Shown here piece after piece: positions 1-11,989 of a stretch of DNA of 64,000 nt. This DNA comes from Clytia hemisphaerica. Lineage: Eukaryota > Cnidaria > Hydrozoa > Leptothecata > Clytiidae. The stretch covers positions 124,001-188,000 of the forward strand of contig CACVBU010000957.1 of NCBI GenBank assembly GCA_902728285.1, read 5' to 3'. The notes below the pieces were generated by a model, which was not told the DNA's origin, searched no databases, and worked only from the letters and a program-made list of their open reading frames with translations. The first letter of the stretch is position 1. Every line of letters starts with the position of its first letter. Both the position numbers and the translations under genes were made by a program.

Positions 1-125
1 TTAAATTTTAATAAGCAGTGGGGGCGAGCAGAGGTTTTCAAAAGGGTCGGTCGGGTGACAGCAAAGCAATATTTTTTAAGTCTAGCATCGGTATATAATA
101 TCTTCTATACTTTATTTATAGGCAT

Positions 126-920
126 ATGCCCGAAAAACTTGATGGCGTAGACAAATCCAAAACCAGCCCAGGAAACAAAATGAGCAGCTCAATGATAAGC
201 GGGCAAATTAAATATTTTTGGACCAAATGTGTTGGGTTGACGGAAAAGAAACCGACTTTCAACGCCACAAAAGTTGAAAGTACGCAGTAACGAAAACCTA
301 CGAAGAAAATCCGGGCATGAAGAAAGATTTGGCAATGTTAATGTGCCATTCCGAAAAAAACGGCAGCAAAGTCGTACTACTTACAAGAGAAGAGCAAAAA
401 TGCTGCCAAAACGTCGCAGACGTTACGCCAAATCATGCGGAGCAACAACTCCTCAAAGGACGAGGAAGAGGTTTTGATGGAGATTTTTCCCGATTGCTTT
501 AAATTAGGTAAAGCAACACTTGCCTTGATAGATGAAAAGGGACGAGAAAAACTAAATTCAACACTCCAAGAGCTAAGTGATATCCAGCTGAGGAATAAAA
601 TAAACTATATGCTAAAAAAATCGGAGAAAGAAAAAGAAAATATAAGTGAAAGTGATGGTGACAGTGATTTTATACCGGAGGAAGAGGACGAGAAAGAAGC
701 ATCTATCAACATGAACCGAGCTGATTTTACTATCCAGGACAACAATCTGATAAACAAACATTTTAAAGATATTATCGAAAGCAAAGTCGTAATCAGAAGA
801 AAGGAAGTTGGAGATCGATGTCAAAAATATTGCCCACAACTTTTGGAGAAGTATGGAGAATATGAAATAAGTGAGAAAGTTCGGAAGGAGAGAACAAAGT
901 ATCACAAGACCGACAATTGA
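126..920 (+). pseudogene. Tyrosine recombinase (transposon-derived), C-terminal fragment
   Basis: Three reading frames join into one protein. Positions 126-290 give a segment with FWTKCVGL and KPTFNATK. About 290-355 gives YEENPGMKKDLAMLMCHSEK. About 350-920 gives TAAKSYYLQEK followed by an acidic, charged tail. The order Lys/Arg-rich strand, then CHSEKTAAKSYY, matches the last catalytic His and Tyr block of phage-integrase-fold recombinases. The same arrangement (LLSHNVSTAENIY) occurs in the copy at 7.0-9.1 kb. Two frameshifts, one in an A-run near 352, and the absence of the N-terminal half show it is dead. The intact-looking 435-920 frame encodes the tail and could be mistaken for a gene. 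The family is inferred from motif order; a Crypton or DIRS origin cannot be decided here. Confidence 0.6.
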
Positions 921-971
921 AAACTTGATGTGTTACCATAATTTTTTAAGAAGTTTTACACCTAGGTAAGT

Positions 972-1420
972 GAGTCTCTTGGAGTGTGAAGCTTGATCTG
1001 ATGCCTCAGGGTTGGCGGGCCTGCTAGTAACTTGCATTACTGGGGTTGAACGCAGGTGCCTCTAACAGCTGAGGTCGAAGAGATCGCAAAATACTCTAAG
1101 TGCTCATTTGCATTTGATCTCGGCTTTTGGTTCATAAAGGAATGAAGTTTTATTTAATTTTTGAAAAGATAAGGCAACTTTCCCGGGTTTTCTCGGTCTT
1201 GGCATCTGAGTTTCTTAGAATGTGGAGCTTGATCTAAAGCCTTAGGGTTAGCGGGCCTGCAAGTAACTTGCTTGACTGGGGGTGAACGCAGGTGCCTCTA
1301 AAAGCTGAGGTCTAAGAGATAGCAAAATACTCTAAGGGCTCATTTTCTTTTGATCTCAGATTTTGGTTTTCTAGATGAAAGAAGTTCTAGCTAATTACTT
1401 GAAAAGATAAAGAGATTTAG
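972..1420 (+). repeat. Tandem pair of ~236-bp repeats with 5S-rRNA-like core
   Basis: Two diverged direct copies begin near 972 and 1208. Each holds a core with TGATCT, then AGGGT, CGGGCCTG, TAGTAACTTG and a GAACGCAGG block. This order resembles the 3' half of animal 5S rRNA, including the internal promoter region, so the pair may be a 5S-derived SINE or pseudogene. The match is partial, and a tRNA-like B box (GGGTTGAACGC) is an alternative reading. No mature 5S gene is present. Confidence 0.4.
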
Positions 1421-1555
1421 ATCTAGGTAACTATGATAAATTATTATGATATAAATTCAAATATTAATGCTGTTCGCACTAGGATTTAGGATAGATTTTA
1501 GCAAAGAAATAAAAGGCTGTTTTTAATATTCATTTGTGCTACATATTTGTATATA

Positions 1556-2125
1556 CCGGGTGTCTCTGAAAAAACTTCCCCCTGTTTGATTCAATATTGC
1601 GAAAAAGTGAAAAAATATATCCATTTTTTTTCAAAAAGGGCGTAAAAAGAGGAAAAAACAGGGTATCAAATTAGACAAGAAAACACTGTACTTTATTGAC
1701 AGTAAAGTTTTACTTTCGGTCTTCTGTGCATCTTTTTTGTTTTATTATTCGTTTTTAATGATTTTTATTGCCAATTTAAAGCTCCTTTTGGATTCATTAA
1801 TGAGCATGAAGTTTTAAACAAGCAACAAACTTTTATCAAAATTTTTCCAAAAGTTTCCAAAGCTTAGCGAGTCTATTTGAGTGTCTTTTTTTCTAACAAA
1901 AGATTTGATACCCTGTTTTTTCGTCTTTTTTCGCTCTTTTTGAAAAAGAATTTTTTACTCTTTTTGTCATAACGTTTGGTCTAATGAAGCAATTTTAAAG
2001 TTTGATACACCAAGATTTAAGTTAAACCCTCCTCTAAACGATTTCGAAGAAATCAAGCAAAAATATTTTTTCACTTTTTCGCAATTTTGAATCAAACAGG
2101 GGGAAGTTTTTTCAGAGACACCCGG
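1556..2125. mobile_element. Fold-back MITE with TA flanks
   Basis: Terminal inverted repeats of about 65 bp start CCGGGTGTCTCTG and end with the complement, flanked on both sides by TA. The inverted homology continues inward, for example GGGTATCAAATT near 1660 and its complement near 1905, so the arms are long with an approximately 200-bp unique centre. TA flanks suggest a Tc1/mariner-type non-autonomous element. No coding capacity is visible. Confidence 0.75.
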
Positions 2126-2646
2126 TAGTAAAATTAAGTCTGAATATTCAAATTATTTTTTGAAAATTTCTTACATTTTAATTTTATTTATTGCATCAGA
2201 TAATGAATGTATAATTCTTACAATACATGATTAATTATTTTATTATTTTCATTGTTTACTTACCTCTCTAGGCTTTTTCATAAATCTTTTTTTATGCCAA
2301 ATGAATCAATAAAGGTCCAATCAGATTAAGAACATCAAATAAGAAATTTACCTTTGTAATATTCTTCTCTAATACTTTGCGTCTCTATATTTCAGTCAAG
2401 TTTCTGCATTCAGGTTGAGAAGTAGAGTGTGAATAATTCACTAGTATTTAATTTTTTTTACATATAGAAATTTAAAATAAAATATAAATAGAAGATCAAA
2501 ATTAAAAGTATAATTTCAGATTAATTCAGATTAATTAAAGAAAACGAAAAATCAATTTAATATTTATGCAATTTTTAAATGTCCTATTTATTTAGATATT
2601 TCATCTTTTAAATATAATTGAATTTCAATAATTTTAAAGTGTACAT
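2126..2646. other. AT-rich spacer
   Basis: Very AT-rich sequence with no convincing reading frame, exon or repeat structure. Confidence 0.5.
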
Positions 2647-2951
2647 ACTGTATTACTTCGAATAAACGCACCCTTTGAACAAACGTTTATTAGAAAATTG
2701 TCACTTTAGAACTTTAATACAAGGTTTGATTGGTATTGAATATTTTAGTCTTTTCTTATAACCAGAGCAGTAGTTTTAGTTGCTGAACCAAAGAAATTTG
2801 CACCGAAAACCTGGCATAGAACTAAAACAAAGAGTAGATTTGCTCTAAATATTCGACGTTAGATTCAAATAATACAATAAACGCCCCGTCTTTAAAACAC
2901 CCCCGAAAAAATTAACTAAACGCCCCTAGCGTTTATTTGAAGTAATACGGT
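2647..2951. mobile_element. Short TIR element (GTATTACTTC family)
   Basis: Inverted termini of about 23 bp, GTATTACTTCGAATAAACGC on the left and its near-perfect complement ending at 2951, enclose about 300 bp of non-coding DNA. A second internal run of AAACGCCCC lies near the right end. No clear target duplication was seen. Confidence 0.6.
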
Positions 2952-3898
2952 TTTAGGAATATTTACAGAGAAATTTTAAATTATAATACACAAAATTGTA
3001 TTGAAATTGAATTTGCTATTTTTCTACCCTCATGAAAATATCTTAATAAGTAAGTAAAGCTAACTTAGTTCCTTTTACCAGACACGAATTTGAATTATTT
3101 AACTCTTGCTGGTGGCATTGCTCTCGTTAACTAATGAGTGAGCTTATTTATAGCTCGTAAAAGCTCTTCACTCCGAAAGTATAATTTGAAAATATAAACT
3201 TTGAAATAAAAAAAAAACCAAAGGGCATTTGTCAGGTATTTGAAAACTCAATTGGTCTATTACACAGTTAACTTACTGACGATTTTTAAACGGAGTACTT
3301 TGCCTAATTGGTGGGTTTATAATTTTTTATGTTGTAATTGTGTGAATCTAGTTCTTTCAAGTCCAAGCTGACAATTTCATTTGTAATAAAGTATAAATGA
3401 AAATTCGAAAAAGTTGGTTTTAACTTCTCAACATAATCGTATCATATAAAATTTCCTTGATGTAAATCAAAAATATTCCCTCATACCCCTGATCAACTTC
3501 CGGTCATATATTTTTGTGCCAAAAAATTCCCTAAAAACAATAGCAATGCCTCGAAATGCTTTCAACTTTTTTGGATGTCTGAAAGCAAGAAAAAGGGTCT
3601 TTACCAGAAAAATTTGTTTCTCCATGAATGATCTACGAAATCCTTTTCCCCTCCCTAAATTTGTCTCATCCCTGGCTACAAAAAGATTACCCCCACGAAA
3701 AAAAGGAGAAATTCAGACTTTCAGAGATTCCTCCATCTTCCCCTTATGGCTTTTAATAAAAACTTCCTGAAAGTTCTAAGTTGCTGAGACTTCTATTTGG
3801 GGAGCTAAATAATTCTTAAAATGGACGCAATCAAATACCAGAATTTTTAGAGACTCTAAAGGACCCTGTAAAAGAGAAGTGCCGACTTTTGGCCCCTC
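2952..3898. other. Non-coding spacer
   Basis: The reading frame at 3516-3770 has no recognisable domain, no biased codon use and no splice context. I see nothing else in this stretch. Confidence 0.4.
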
Positions 3899-4337
3899 TT
3901 AAGGTAGGTTCCCTACCAAAAACGCAAAAACGGTCATTATTGATCCAAATAACTTAATTTTTGGTTGAATGAAACTTCTCAAAGTGAAAATAAGAATTTT
4001 CCAAAAAAAAAATTCCAATTTTTCAAATTTTGCTCACTTTGAGCATGATTTATAATTTTAAAGGGTTCCATTCTGAAGTCAATATGTTAAATGCTTCATG
4101 GCTTCTGCAGAGTTTCTAAAAAAATGGAGAAAATCACGTTTAAAGTTTGCATTTTGGCTGAAATAAGGACAAAATATGTTTTTTGCCTTTTTTCAAAAGG
4201 TCAACATATCAGCAGTCATCAAAAGTCATTCATTCAGTCTTAAAAGTCACTTTTTTCTCCAAAAGTAAAGACCAACCTATGGGTAGTCGTTAAACGTCAA
4301 CTTTGAAATTATCATTTATGGTAGAGAACCACCTTAA
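3899..4337. mobile_element. piggyBac-like MITE flanked by TTAA
   Basis: TTAA at 3899 and 4334 flanks inverted ends: GGTAGGTTCCCTACCA on the left, and on the right TGGTAGAGAACCACC, which reads GGTGGTTCTCTACCA in reverse. TTAA target sites are the hallmark of piggyBac-type transposition. The 430-bp interior is non-coding. Confidence 0.6.
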
Positions 4338-5358
4338 TTTATACCTTCTCATTATATGGAACACATCCAGAAAGCTGTTAAAGACTCTGGAGTGAACCAA
4401 TTTTGCTTTCGTTTGCGTCTCAAAATCAGTTTTTAAGGGGCCAAAAGACTAAATATAATTTTCCATTGGCACCTGTGAAGCAACTGATCGTTTTGAGAGA
4501 GTTTTTTATCTTTTCTGACTGTTGACTATTTGCATTAAAGGTGTTACTTCGTTTATCGTCACTCTAGATCCCTTAAAAATCATACCCAAAATCCAGGTTT
4601 TGAAAGATTAGCACACTTAAGATCATTTCCCAAGGGCTAGCACGAAATATCCGAGTTTCCTGACTGAATGAAATCTATTTTTCCGGATACCTGGTATTAT
4701 TTTGAATCATTTTGAGTGATTTGAGAGGATTTAATTAATTTTCTCTCACTCTAAAGTCCCTCAAAATGTGCTCCAAACTTTACTTAGATTGATTTAGGGT
4801 GGTTTTGAGAGATGACAAAACAAATTTTGGAGGTAGGTCACGTAAATTACTGATTCTGAAAATATTTCAAAACACAAAAATGATTTTAATTAACCTCAAA
4901 TACTGTCTGTCCCCTTGCCGAAATGGGTCTGGAACTTAGTACACCTTGCAGCTGTCCCAGATTTCTATGGGGCATAGCTCAAAACTACCATCATCCAGGG
5001 TGCTAATTTTTTGCTAGATTTTCAGTATTACATTGATTTTTCACATGAAAACAAGGTTTGGAATATTTTGCTGATGTAAATAAATGTTATATAATTCCCT
5101 TGAATGGGGCTCCAAACTTAAATTGTTTTCTAAGAGAACTTCAAACTTCACTCAAAAAAACTACTCATATTGAGTGTGGGTGATCGTAGGCTCGCTACAC
5201 GCTTTTTTATAAGAATATCTTCTATAAAGCTTTTTCCACATGTACGTAAAAAAGTAGAAAAAACATTGATTCCTTTTTTGATAAATTTGTGTACTGTATT
5301 ATGTGTAACAGCTCTTCGACAATTTTTTAAAGTTGTATATTTTGTTACTATTTGTCAG
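4338..5358. other. Non-coding spacer
   Basis: No supported gene. The phrase TACACGCTTTTTT followed by AAGAATAT near 5195 recurs at about 40710, hinting at a dispersed repeat. Confidence 0.35.
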
Positions 5359-5630
5359 ACTTCAAACCCTTCTTAACATGACAATGGAAGATTACTCGGA
5401 AGCTAGAAGAAAAGATGGATTTTTCACCATGATTCAGATAGAAAAGCACAAAACTTCTATTATGAAGAGTGAACACATCACTATTGGACAGAATGAAACT
5501 GAACATTTAAGAATCTATGTTGAAAAGGTGAGACCAATGTATGCCAAGCAAGACAGCAATCGTGTATTTACATCAATCCTTGGTGGAGAGTTGACACCTA
5601 GAGACATAAGTGATAAAGTGATAAATAAGT
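5359..5630 (+). pseudogene. Tyrosine recombinase exon (N-terminal half of catalytic domain)
   Basis: After a TTTGTCAG acceptor, this exon encodes NMTMEDYSEARRKDGFF, then KHKTS and RPMYAKQDSNRVFTS, and ends at AATAA before a GTAAAT donor. It aligns by eye with the 7.46-kb exon of the next copy (NITLKEYEKV, HKTF, RPTFARDKE). Both exons start in phase 2 after an Arg split as AG|A, so the intron position is shared. This region carries the first catalytic Arg context and the beta-hairpin Lys of the recombinase fold. No matching C-terminal exon follows directly, so it is an orphan exon or part of a rearranged copy. Confidence 0.6.
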
Positions 5631-6220
5631 AAATTGAGATTTTTCAAAAAATTTCGAAAGTATTTCCCAAAAAGAATTCAAATTTTTGCGAGAAAATGCT
5701 GATATCAGCAAATTTTCTATTTTATAAAAAAGAAATTTCCCTCCTCTTGATGAGTTCTATAATTGGTCTAAATTTCATAATGTTTCGAGTGTTAATTCTT
5801 GAGATATTCAACTTTTTAAAATTAGGACTCGTGAATAATTACGTCATAATCACGTTTTCTTAAAAAATCTCATATTCTGCTGAAAAAAAATAAGTTACAC
5901 CGATAATGTATAATTTGTTATAGTTTAAGAGCTGGAGTTTGGGGGAGAACACGAAAGTAATAGAAATTGAGGCAAAACTTGAGATTTAAAAAAAAGTTGA
6001 TATTATAAAAAAAAAAAAGTTTTTGAAGAAATTGGGACATGCATTAAGTTAGCCGAGTTAACTTTGTCGTTTTTTTTTTTTAATTAAATGTAGCGGTACA
6101 ATTCACTGATTTAGATTCAATGATAACCATTTATTAAACAGAAATTAAACAAAACTGAAATCTTAAATCAAAGCTTCTTAAAAACTTACGATATATTTTT
6201 TTAACTTTGAAATTTCACAG

Positions 6221-6446
6221 GTGATAGCAGTGGCTTTTGGTGAATCTCAATCTACCTTGAATGGAGTTTTGTTGAAAGGAAATCCGACATTCCTCGAATC
6301 TGACGATGTCCTCATTAGTGACACATCGCTCCAATTCAAAGCAGGCGAGAGACAGGAACACAAAGAGTACAACGACCTCGACGGATCAAACATGCTAAAA
6401 AACTGCTTGGAACATGTCAAAAATCGTGATAATGGGTTATATATAG
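6221..6446 (+). CDS. Exon-like open segment, unknown protein
   Basis: An open stretch follows a TTTCACAG acceptor and ends in phase 1 at ATATAG|GTATT. It encodes about 75 residues, mostly polar, including DVLISDTSLQFKAGERQEHK. The composition looks protein-like and differs from the AT-rich flanks. I do not recognise it. It could be an N-terminal exon of the recombinase copy downstream or belong to an unrelated gene. Confidence 0.35.
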
Positions 6447-7034
6447 GTATTCAAAATCTTCTTTTTTGATTAATCTATCAGTACACCCCTGTGTCACTGA
6501 CCCTGGGACCCCGGAAGAACGTTCATTCCCGATTAGAAAATATCCTGAAATTTCAGACCCACTTGGAAATTGACTTTTAAATTTCAATTAAATATTAAAA
6601 ATTGCACTCAAAAAACCATCCCCACCGGATTTTTTTTTCTATGGAAGATTTCAGAAAATATTAATATTTACAATACTTGTAATCTACTTTCTTTATTTAT
6701 AGTTTCAATGCTTGACCGTTTATTGCTACGTTGTTTGTTTTCTTCTACTTCTACTGTTAATGCTGCTTTTGTTGCAGAAGGTTGTCCTATTTCCATCTCC
6801 TGAAATAACAATGATAAATTACGGATAAATTATTATAAAGTATATCAACAAACCTTATAGCTTGATTATGCTTGTATAATGATATAATTAATATGTAGGA
6901 TTGTCGAGATTTGCTACTCTGCCATGGTTTACAAACATAAAAAAAACGATGGTTGACACAGTATATTATTAAAGTTTGCGGTAACTGTTACCGTTTTCAC
7001 ATGCCAACGTTCCTCCAGTTCTGGAACTCGGGTT

Positions 7035-9088
7035 TTGTTACTTGCGACAATAACGGGGACAGTGTTTCGAAAATCTTTTGTATACGGACATGCACATTTT
7101 CAAAGATCCAATCGTCCATTGAGGCAATGTGGTCCTATGACAAGGGATGTCGTAAAGATTCTCGGAAAAGCATCAGATGAGTGTGAAAGTTTTCTCCCAT
7201 CAAGAACTGAATTTCATTTGGTTAGAGACTGGTTATTGGCCGCCATCGCTCTTGCTAATGCTCACAGGTATATTCAAAATATTTCATTCCCAACTCACCA
7301 TCCAATGTTATAAAAAAACCGTCAACTTTTTCGCTAGATATTTTAAAGAAAAATACAAAAACATACTGTAACATGTTATTGTTCCTAGACATTACATATC
7401 CAATTATGTGAAGAATCCTATACTTAACTTAAAAGTTCACTTATTGTATTATCCTTAGATCCGGAGTCCCAGCAAACATCACCTTAAAGGAATATGAAAA
7501 AGTAATATCTGAAGACGACTACAAAATTATCAAAGTTCGTTCTCATAAAACCTTCTTCAAACACGGTTATGCTCACGTCACATTATCAAATCTTGTTTTC
7601 TAACACCTAAAGCTTTACAAGAAGTACATTAGACCTACGTTCGCTCGTGACAAAGAGTGTACAAATCTTTTCATAAGCCATAGCGGAAGAGCAATGGAGT
7701 CAGGGGCGGTGAGCAGACGTATCAACAAAATTTGGCATGAGTCAGGTGTTTATAAAGACAGACCGGAACCACCAAAACGCAATGTATGTGACAACATTGG
7801 TTCATGAAAAACGGCCAAATGACAAGCAGGCCGTAGCTGATTTGCTTTCACATAACGTCAGCACAGCTGAAAACATATATAGACAGAAAAAGATGATCCA
7901 TCAAGCTGTGCGTGCTGCGGAAGTAATCCAGAGTGTTACAAATGCAAACTCATCAAACGAAAAGTTAGTCACTTATCTATCTGCAAGTTAATATACTGAA
8001 TTTGACTTGGGCATTGAAGCTTTTTAAATAATAAAATGCTTTATGCTTTAAAAGACTTGAAAAATGCCGATATTTGGTATCTATTTTTAACGCACTACAA
8101 TACAATACAATACATTTTTATAAAATTAGCATCTAAAATGGTTAGTGTTCGTCGTGGGCGTCAAATGGTTCGACGCGTGGATTTAGACAAAAATTCGTTC
8201 GACACGCAGGATAGAAAATTTGACTTGAAAGTTCTAAACATGATAAAATGTGCCCAAATTTGTAAAATTTTGTAATCTACTTCATGATTTTATATTAATT
8301 TTATTTTGCTTTACGAAAAAAGTTCGTAGTGAAGACAAGAAAGGACTGAAATATAAACGCAGGCGCCTTAGAGTTAAACACGGGCGTCAAAGCATTAGTC
8401 TAACGCTTCGACAAGATTTCTTCTTTCTGCTTCAGCAGCCCCTGTTATTTAATGATATATTTTTACTCCTGTTTATAGAAATCCCGAAATTTCCTGCAAC
8501 GAAGTTGAAAAGAAAAAGAGCACAGAAACCGATTGTACCTCCACTCTTCAATCCAACGATTGTGACAGTATTCATTTGGAGACTTCAAATAAAAGGTTTT
8601 GTAATTTTCATTTAAACAACTACACGATCGCTTGATTGAAACTCCCATTTGAGTGTTTTGAATTTTTATTAAGCTTGACTTGGCCACGATCCATCTTTCC
8701 ATAGGGAGAGAAAAAGAAAAACAGTTTTAAAAAATTCCATCTCCTTTACAGATCGAAGGAAGATGCTTCCGAAGCATCCAATGATGACTCTGATTCAGAC
8801 ATTGATGACAGATCTGTGGTTGCCCCGTCTTCAACCGTCTCATCAGGAAAAGATAAACTCTTTACTGTGGTAGAAAGTCATGAATTATACAATATGGCTA
8901 TGGATTTGATTCGAAACCCACCTATCAACGAAGAAAGGATCAATGAAGTTTTGAAAAAAACTAGTTGTGGAAAACAATTTCTGCTGAAGTTTAATACTTT
9001 TCAGTTGGAAAATAAAATGAAATATGGCAGGAGATTGTTCAGAATGGCTGACTCTCGAGTAATTAAGCTTAAGAGCATCATAAAGTAG
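7035..9088 (+). pseudogene. Intron-containing tyrosine recombinase, decayed copy
   Basis: Exons read by eye: about 7035-7267 (ends LLAAIALANAHR, phase 2), 7459 to about 7990, 8479-8600 and 8752-9088. The second exon carries SGVPANITLKEYEKV, HKTFF, RPTFARDKE, SHSGRAM and LVHEKRPNDKQAVADLLSH followed by STAENIYR. This is the first Arg context, hairpin Lys, final His and Tyr of an integrase-fold recombinase. The last two exons encode a Ser/Asp-rich linker and a helical tail ending KLKSIIK. An in-frame TAA near 7601 and a one-base shift near 7777 break the catalytic exon. Exon borders match those of the copy at 5359, so the family carried introns before it was copied. Confidence 0.65.
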
Positions 9089-10430
9089 TTTTAACGGTAG
9101 AGTTTTTATAATGCTTTTTATAAGGTTAAAACTGTTAGCTTAATATTTGTCCATTACAATTTGAAAATTTCCGAGATTTAGCCTAGCTCCCAGTTCATAC
9201 TCCCATAGGACAAGTGTTTTTCGAATGTGAGGCCGAGGTACCTTAAGAACATGACTTTCTTTCCAGAACATAAAGAGACTTTCTTATTGCGTTAGCCACC
9301 TTGTAGCTGTTTTGTAGCATTTTTTTAAAGGCGTTCAGCATTTTGTACTTTTTATATTTTTTCATACTAATACTTCTTTAGTGTAACATCTACGATTGAC
9401 TTTCTAAACCTTAAAATATTCATTGTAAATGTTTATACCTACTCAGTAGTATCACAAAATATAGTCTACAGTAATGAATAAAACCCGAAATATGCTTTAC
9501 TATCCCTATCCCTGCCGTAATTTTGGCTATCCTTGATGTAGTTTTTAGCTTTGTACGGTTACGATCTGCAGCAAAGACGTGCCGCTAGACATTGATACAT
9601 AGAGTGTTTGTTACAGTACCAAACCGAGGACTTGTTTATGATTTTGGCGGGATATTCGAGGACTTTTTAGAGACCGAGGACCTACGCACACGTCCTCGAA
9701 ATCTATTTGTCTGAAACCTCGTAAACGAGGTATTTAAGGCTAGAAAAGGCTTCTCTTTAAAAAAAAAAAAGTTGATGTCCTCGAAAAAACATTTTGGACA
9801 TGTGAAGTGCGGAGGGGTCTAAATCAGTTTTCACTTTTAAAACTTCCAGATGGTACAGAGCAATCTCCTTTACATCCGTAATTATTGTTACAACGGAAGG
9901 ACAGCCAGTTAATTAATTCTCGAGAAGACAATTTTCCTTTACGCATGTCACAAACGCGCTTTTGAGAATGTCCTCACTTTCGTACTTGAGACACATACCT
10001 CACTTCCAACTTTAAGGTGCGATTTTCCTCACATTCTTTTTACCGAAGTTGATCTTGGACCAATGAGCAAGATGAACGATAATAGATCGGAAGAATGATT
10101 GACAGATTGAACTTCTTCACCCGCGGGCGTTCACGGGCGAATTAGAGGGTGGTTTATGTTGCGACTCGGCCGAGAGCCTAGGGGTCGGCCTTTTCACGGC
10201 ACCGAATTCAAAAATGGTAGCGTAGCCGTGAATCTCAATTTAAATGAACACCACGTTGTTTAAACTAATGCTGGACGTTCAAAAGTTCTTAACAAAATTT
10301 CTTTTATTTGAAGGCAATGCTGTGATTATTTTTTGTCTTATCTGGCAAATGAGGTTAGTAGGTTTTGAAATCGAGCATTTTATCATGTTGTCATTTTGTT
10401 AGTCAGTGATGACTGCTCTCCTGGAAGTTT
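9089..10430. other. Intergenic stretch with CCTCG/CGAGG motifs
   Basis: No gene is supported. Between about 9620 and 9990 the words CGAGGAC and GTCCTCG recur in both orientations, which suggests a decayed inverted-repeat element. Its ends could not be fixed. Confidence 0.35.
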
Positions 10431-10889
10431 TAGGGCCCGTTTACATGGATTTTCGGTACTGTCTGAGATCTAGACCGTTCTGAGTCTCTGTCTTGTTTAC
10501 ATGAGTGTCTCGGTACGGGCTGGATTTTCAATTTCGGTTCGGGGTTGTCATAGTACTTTTAGCAGGCCGAATGTTACTTCAAAAATGAAAATCTATCCCG
10601 TCGTTTAGAAAGCTCTAGAAAAAGGCGCTCCAGTAATTTTTTTTTTGAGTTCTGTGATAATCGGCCCTAAAAAAAGTGCTACGACCACCCTGAACTGAAA
10701 TCTTTTAGCGTTTACATGGATTTTCTGGATCGTACTGAAATTTCGGTACGGTGATTTTGAACGTACCGAAAGTTGGGGCGCACTGAAATCTCAGACCGGT
10801 CTGGCATATAAACGATATGAGACTTCAGACTGTAGACCGTAAAAAATCTCAGTACGCCCGTACCGAAAATCCATGTAAACGGGCCCTTA
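10431..10889. mobile_element. TIR element with AGGGCCCGTTTACATGG ends
   Basis: About 28 bp of terminal inverted repeat, AGGGCCCGTTTACATGG continuing into ATTTTCGGTAC, is matched almost perfectly at the right end. Internal copies of GTACCGAAA and its complement occur throughout. The terminal sequence resembles hAT-type ends, but I could not find an 8-bp target duplication. Non-coding. Confidence 0.7.
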
Positions 10890-11085
10890 GACTCAACTGG
10901 CAAACCCTGTTTTTACCCCAAAAACTAGTAGGAAAGTAAAAAAGCAATGCTAATAATAGTCATTGTATGATTGCTTCCAATCTTTCCTAGCATCAATAAT
11001 TAAAAATTCAATTACTCAAATTAAAATATTTATTGAAAAAACTCTGAATGAGACTTTTTCATGTGAAAAGCTACTTTCACTTTCC

Positions 11086-11936
11086 CAGACCCGATTAATC
11101 GAACTTGTCGAACCAATCGAACCATCGAACTAATCGAACTTCATCGAACTTCATCGAACGATTAAAGTTCGATTAAAAAAATTAATCGAACTTTCCATTT
11201 TTCAAAAGTGTTCGATTAAGTTCGATCACTAATTTGGTTTGATTAGTTCGACAACCTAATTTGTTCGATTAGTTCGCACCATTAAAAGTTCAATTTTAAA
11301 GTAAAAACCGGATTGTAGATCGGGAAAGCTACTCCCAATATCAGAATTGAACATTTTTCCCAAACCAGTGCTAACATTGCGTCAGCAACGCGCATCCGGC
11401 GCGGCCGGACGTCAAAATTACTGCGCGTTTGCTCGCGCGGCTCGGGTGTTAGCAGTCGTGTGGACTAAATATTGTCGGGTCGGTAAACTGAATATCCAGG
11501 AGAGTAAAATATCTGGGACTCGGCAAGATGGCAGCTTTACAAAAATCGGAGTGCTAACATTGCGTCAGCAACGCGCACCCGGCGCGGCCGGACGTCAAAA
11601 TTACTGCGCGTTTGCTCGCGCGGCTCGGGTGTTAGCAGTCGTGTGGACTAAATATTGTCGGGTCGGTAAACTGAATATCCAGGAGAGTAAAATATCTGGG
11701 ACTCGGCAAGATGGCAGCTTTACAAAGAAGTCAAAGAAGTGGCGATAAGTTTTGCAAAAGGAATTGAGGATTGGAATAACGAACTAATCGAACTAATCCT
11801 TTGCTTTTTACCGAATTAATCGAACTAATCCGAAGCAAATACCGAACTAATCAAACTCCAATTTCCGGTAAAATTGAGAGTGTTCGATTAAGTTCGATGG
11901 TTCGATTGGTTCGACAAGTTCGATTGATCGGGTCTG
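11086..11936. mobile_element. hAT-like non-autonomous element, TCGAAC-rich ends
   Basis: Inverted ends of about 55 bp start CAGACCCGAT and run through repeated TCGAAC words. The right end is the complement and finishes TCGGGTCTG. Flanks are CACTTTCC on the left and CACTTTCA on the right, an 8-bp duplication with one mismatch, as hAT elements make. The centre carries two 183-bp direct copies of GC-rich DNA. No transposase is encoded. Confidence 0.7.
11368..11733 (+). repeat. 183-bp GC-rich tandem duplication inside the hAT-like element
   Basis: Two copies, 11368-11550 and 11551-11733, are nearly identical and rich in CpG and GCGCGG words, in strong contrast to the AT-rich surroundings. The period is a multiple of three, so a repeated 61-residue frame stays open across both. 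The composition (ARAARVLAVVW) looks accidental. Each copy ends with CAAGATGGCAGC, a YY1-like word often found at transcription starts. Copy similarity implies a recent duplication. Confidence 0.8.
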
Positions 11937-11989
11937 CACTTTCACTTTCAAAGCTTCACCGAAACCAAAACAAACAGCCATAGTCTAAA

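Noticed and set aside
963..985. CCTAG|GTAAGTGAG as a spliced-leader RNA donor
   Set aside because: The second tandem copy lacks the donor, and no Sm-type site or short leader context is convincing.
3516..3770. 84-aa plus-strand frame
   Set aside because: No domain, no splice sites and a composition similar to surrounding AT-rich DNA.
6570..6803. 77-aa frame at 6.6-6.8 kb
   Set aside because: Low-complexity, T-rich. Likely an intron polypyrimidine stretch.
11347..11748. 133-aa frame with two 61-residue repeats
   Set aside because: Stays open only because the DNA duplication is a multiple of three. The composition is unlike a protein and lies in a non-autonomous element.
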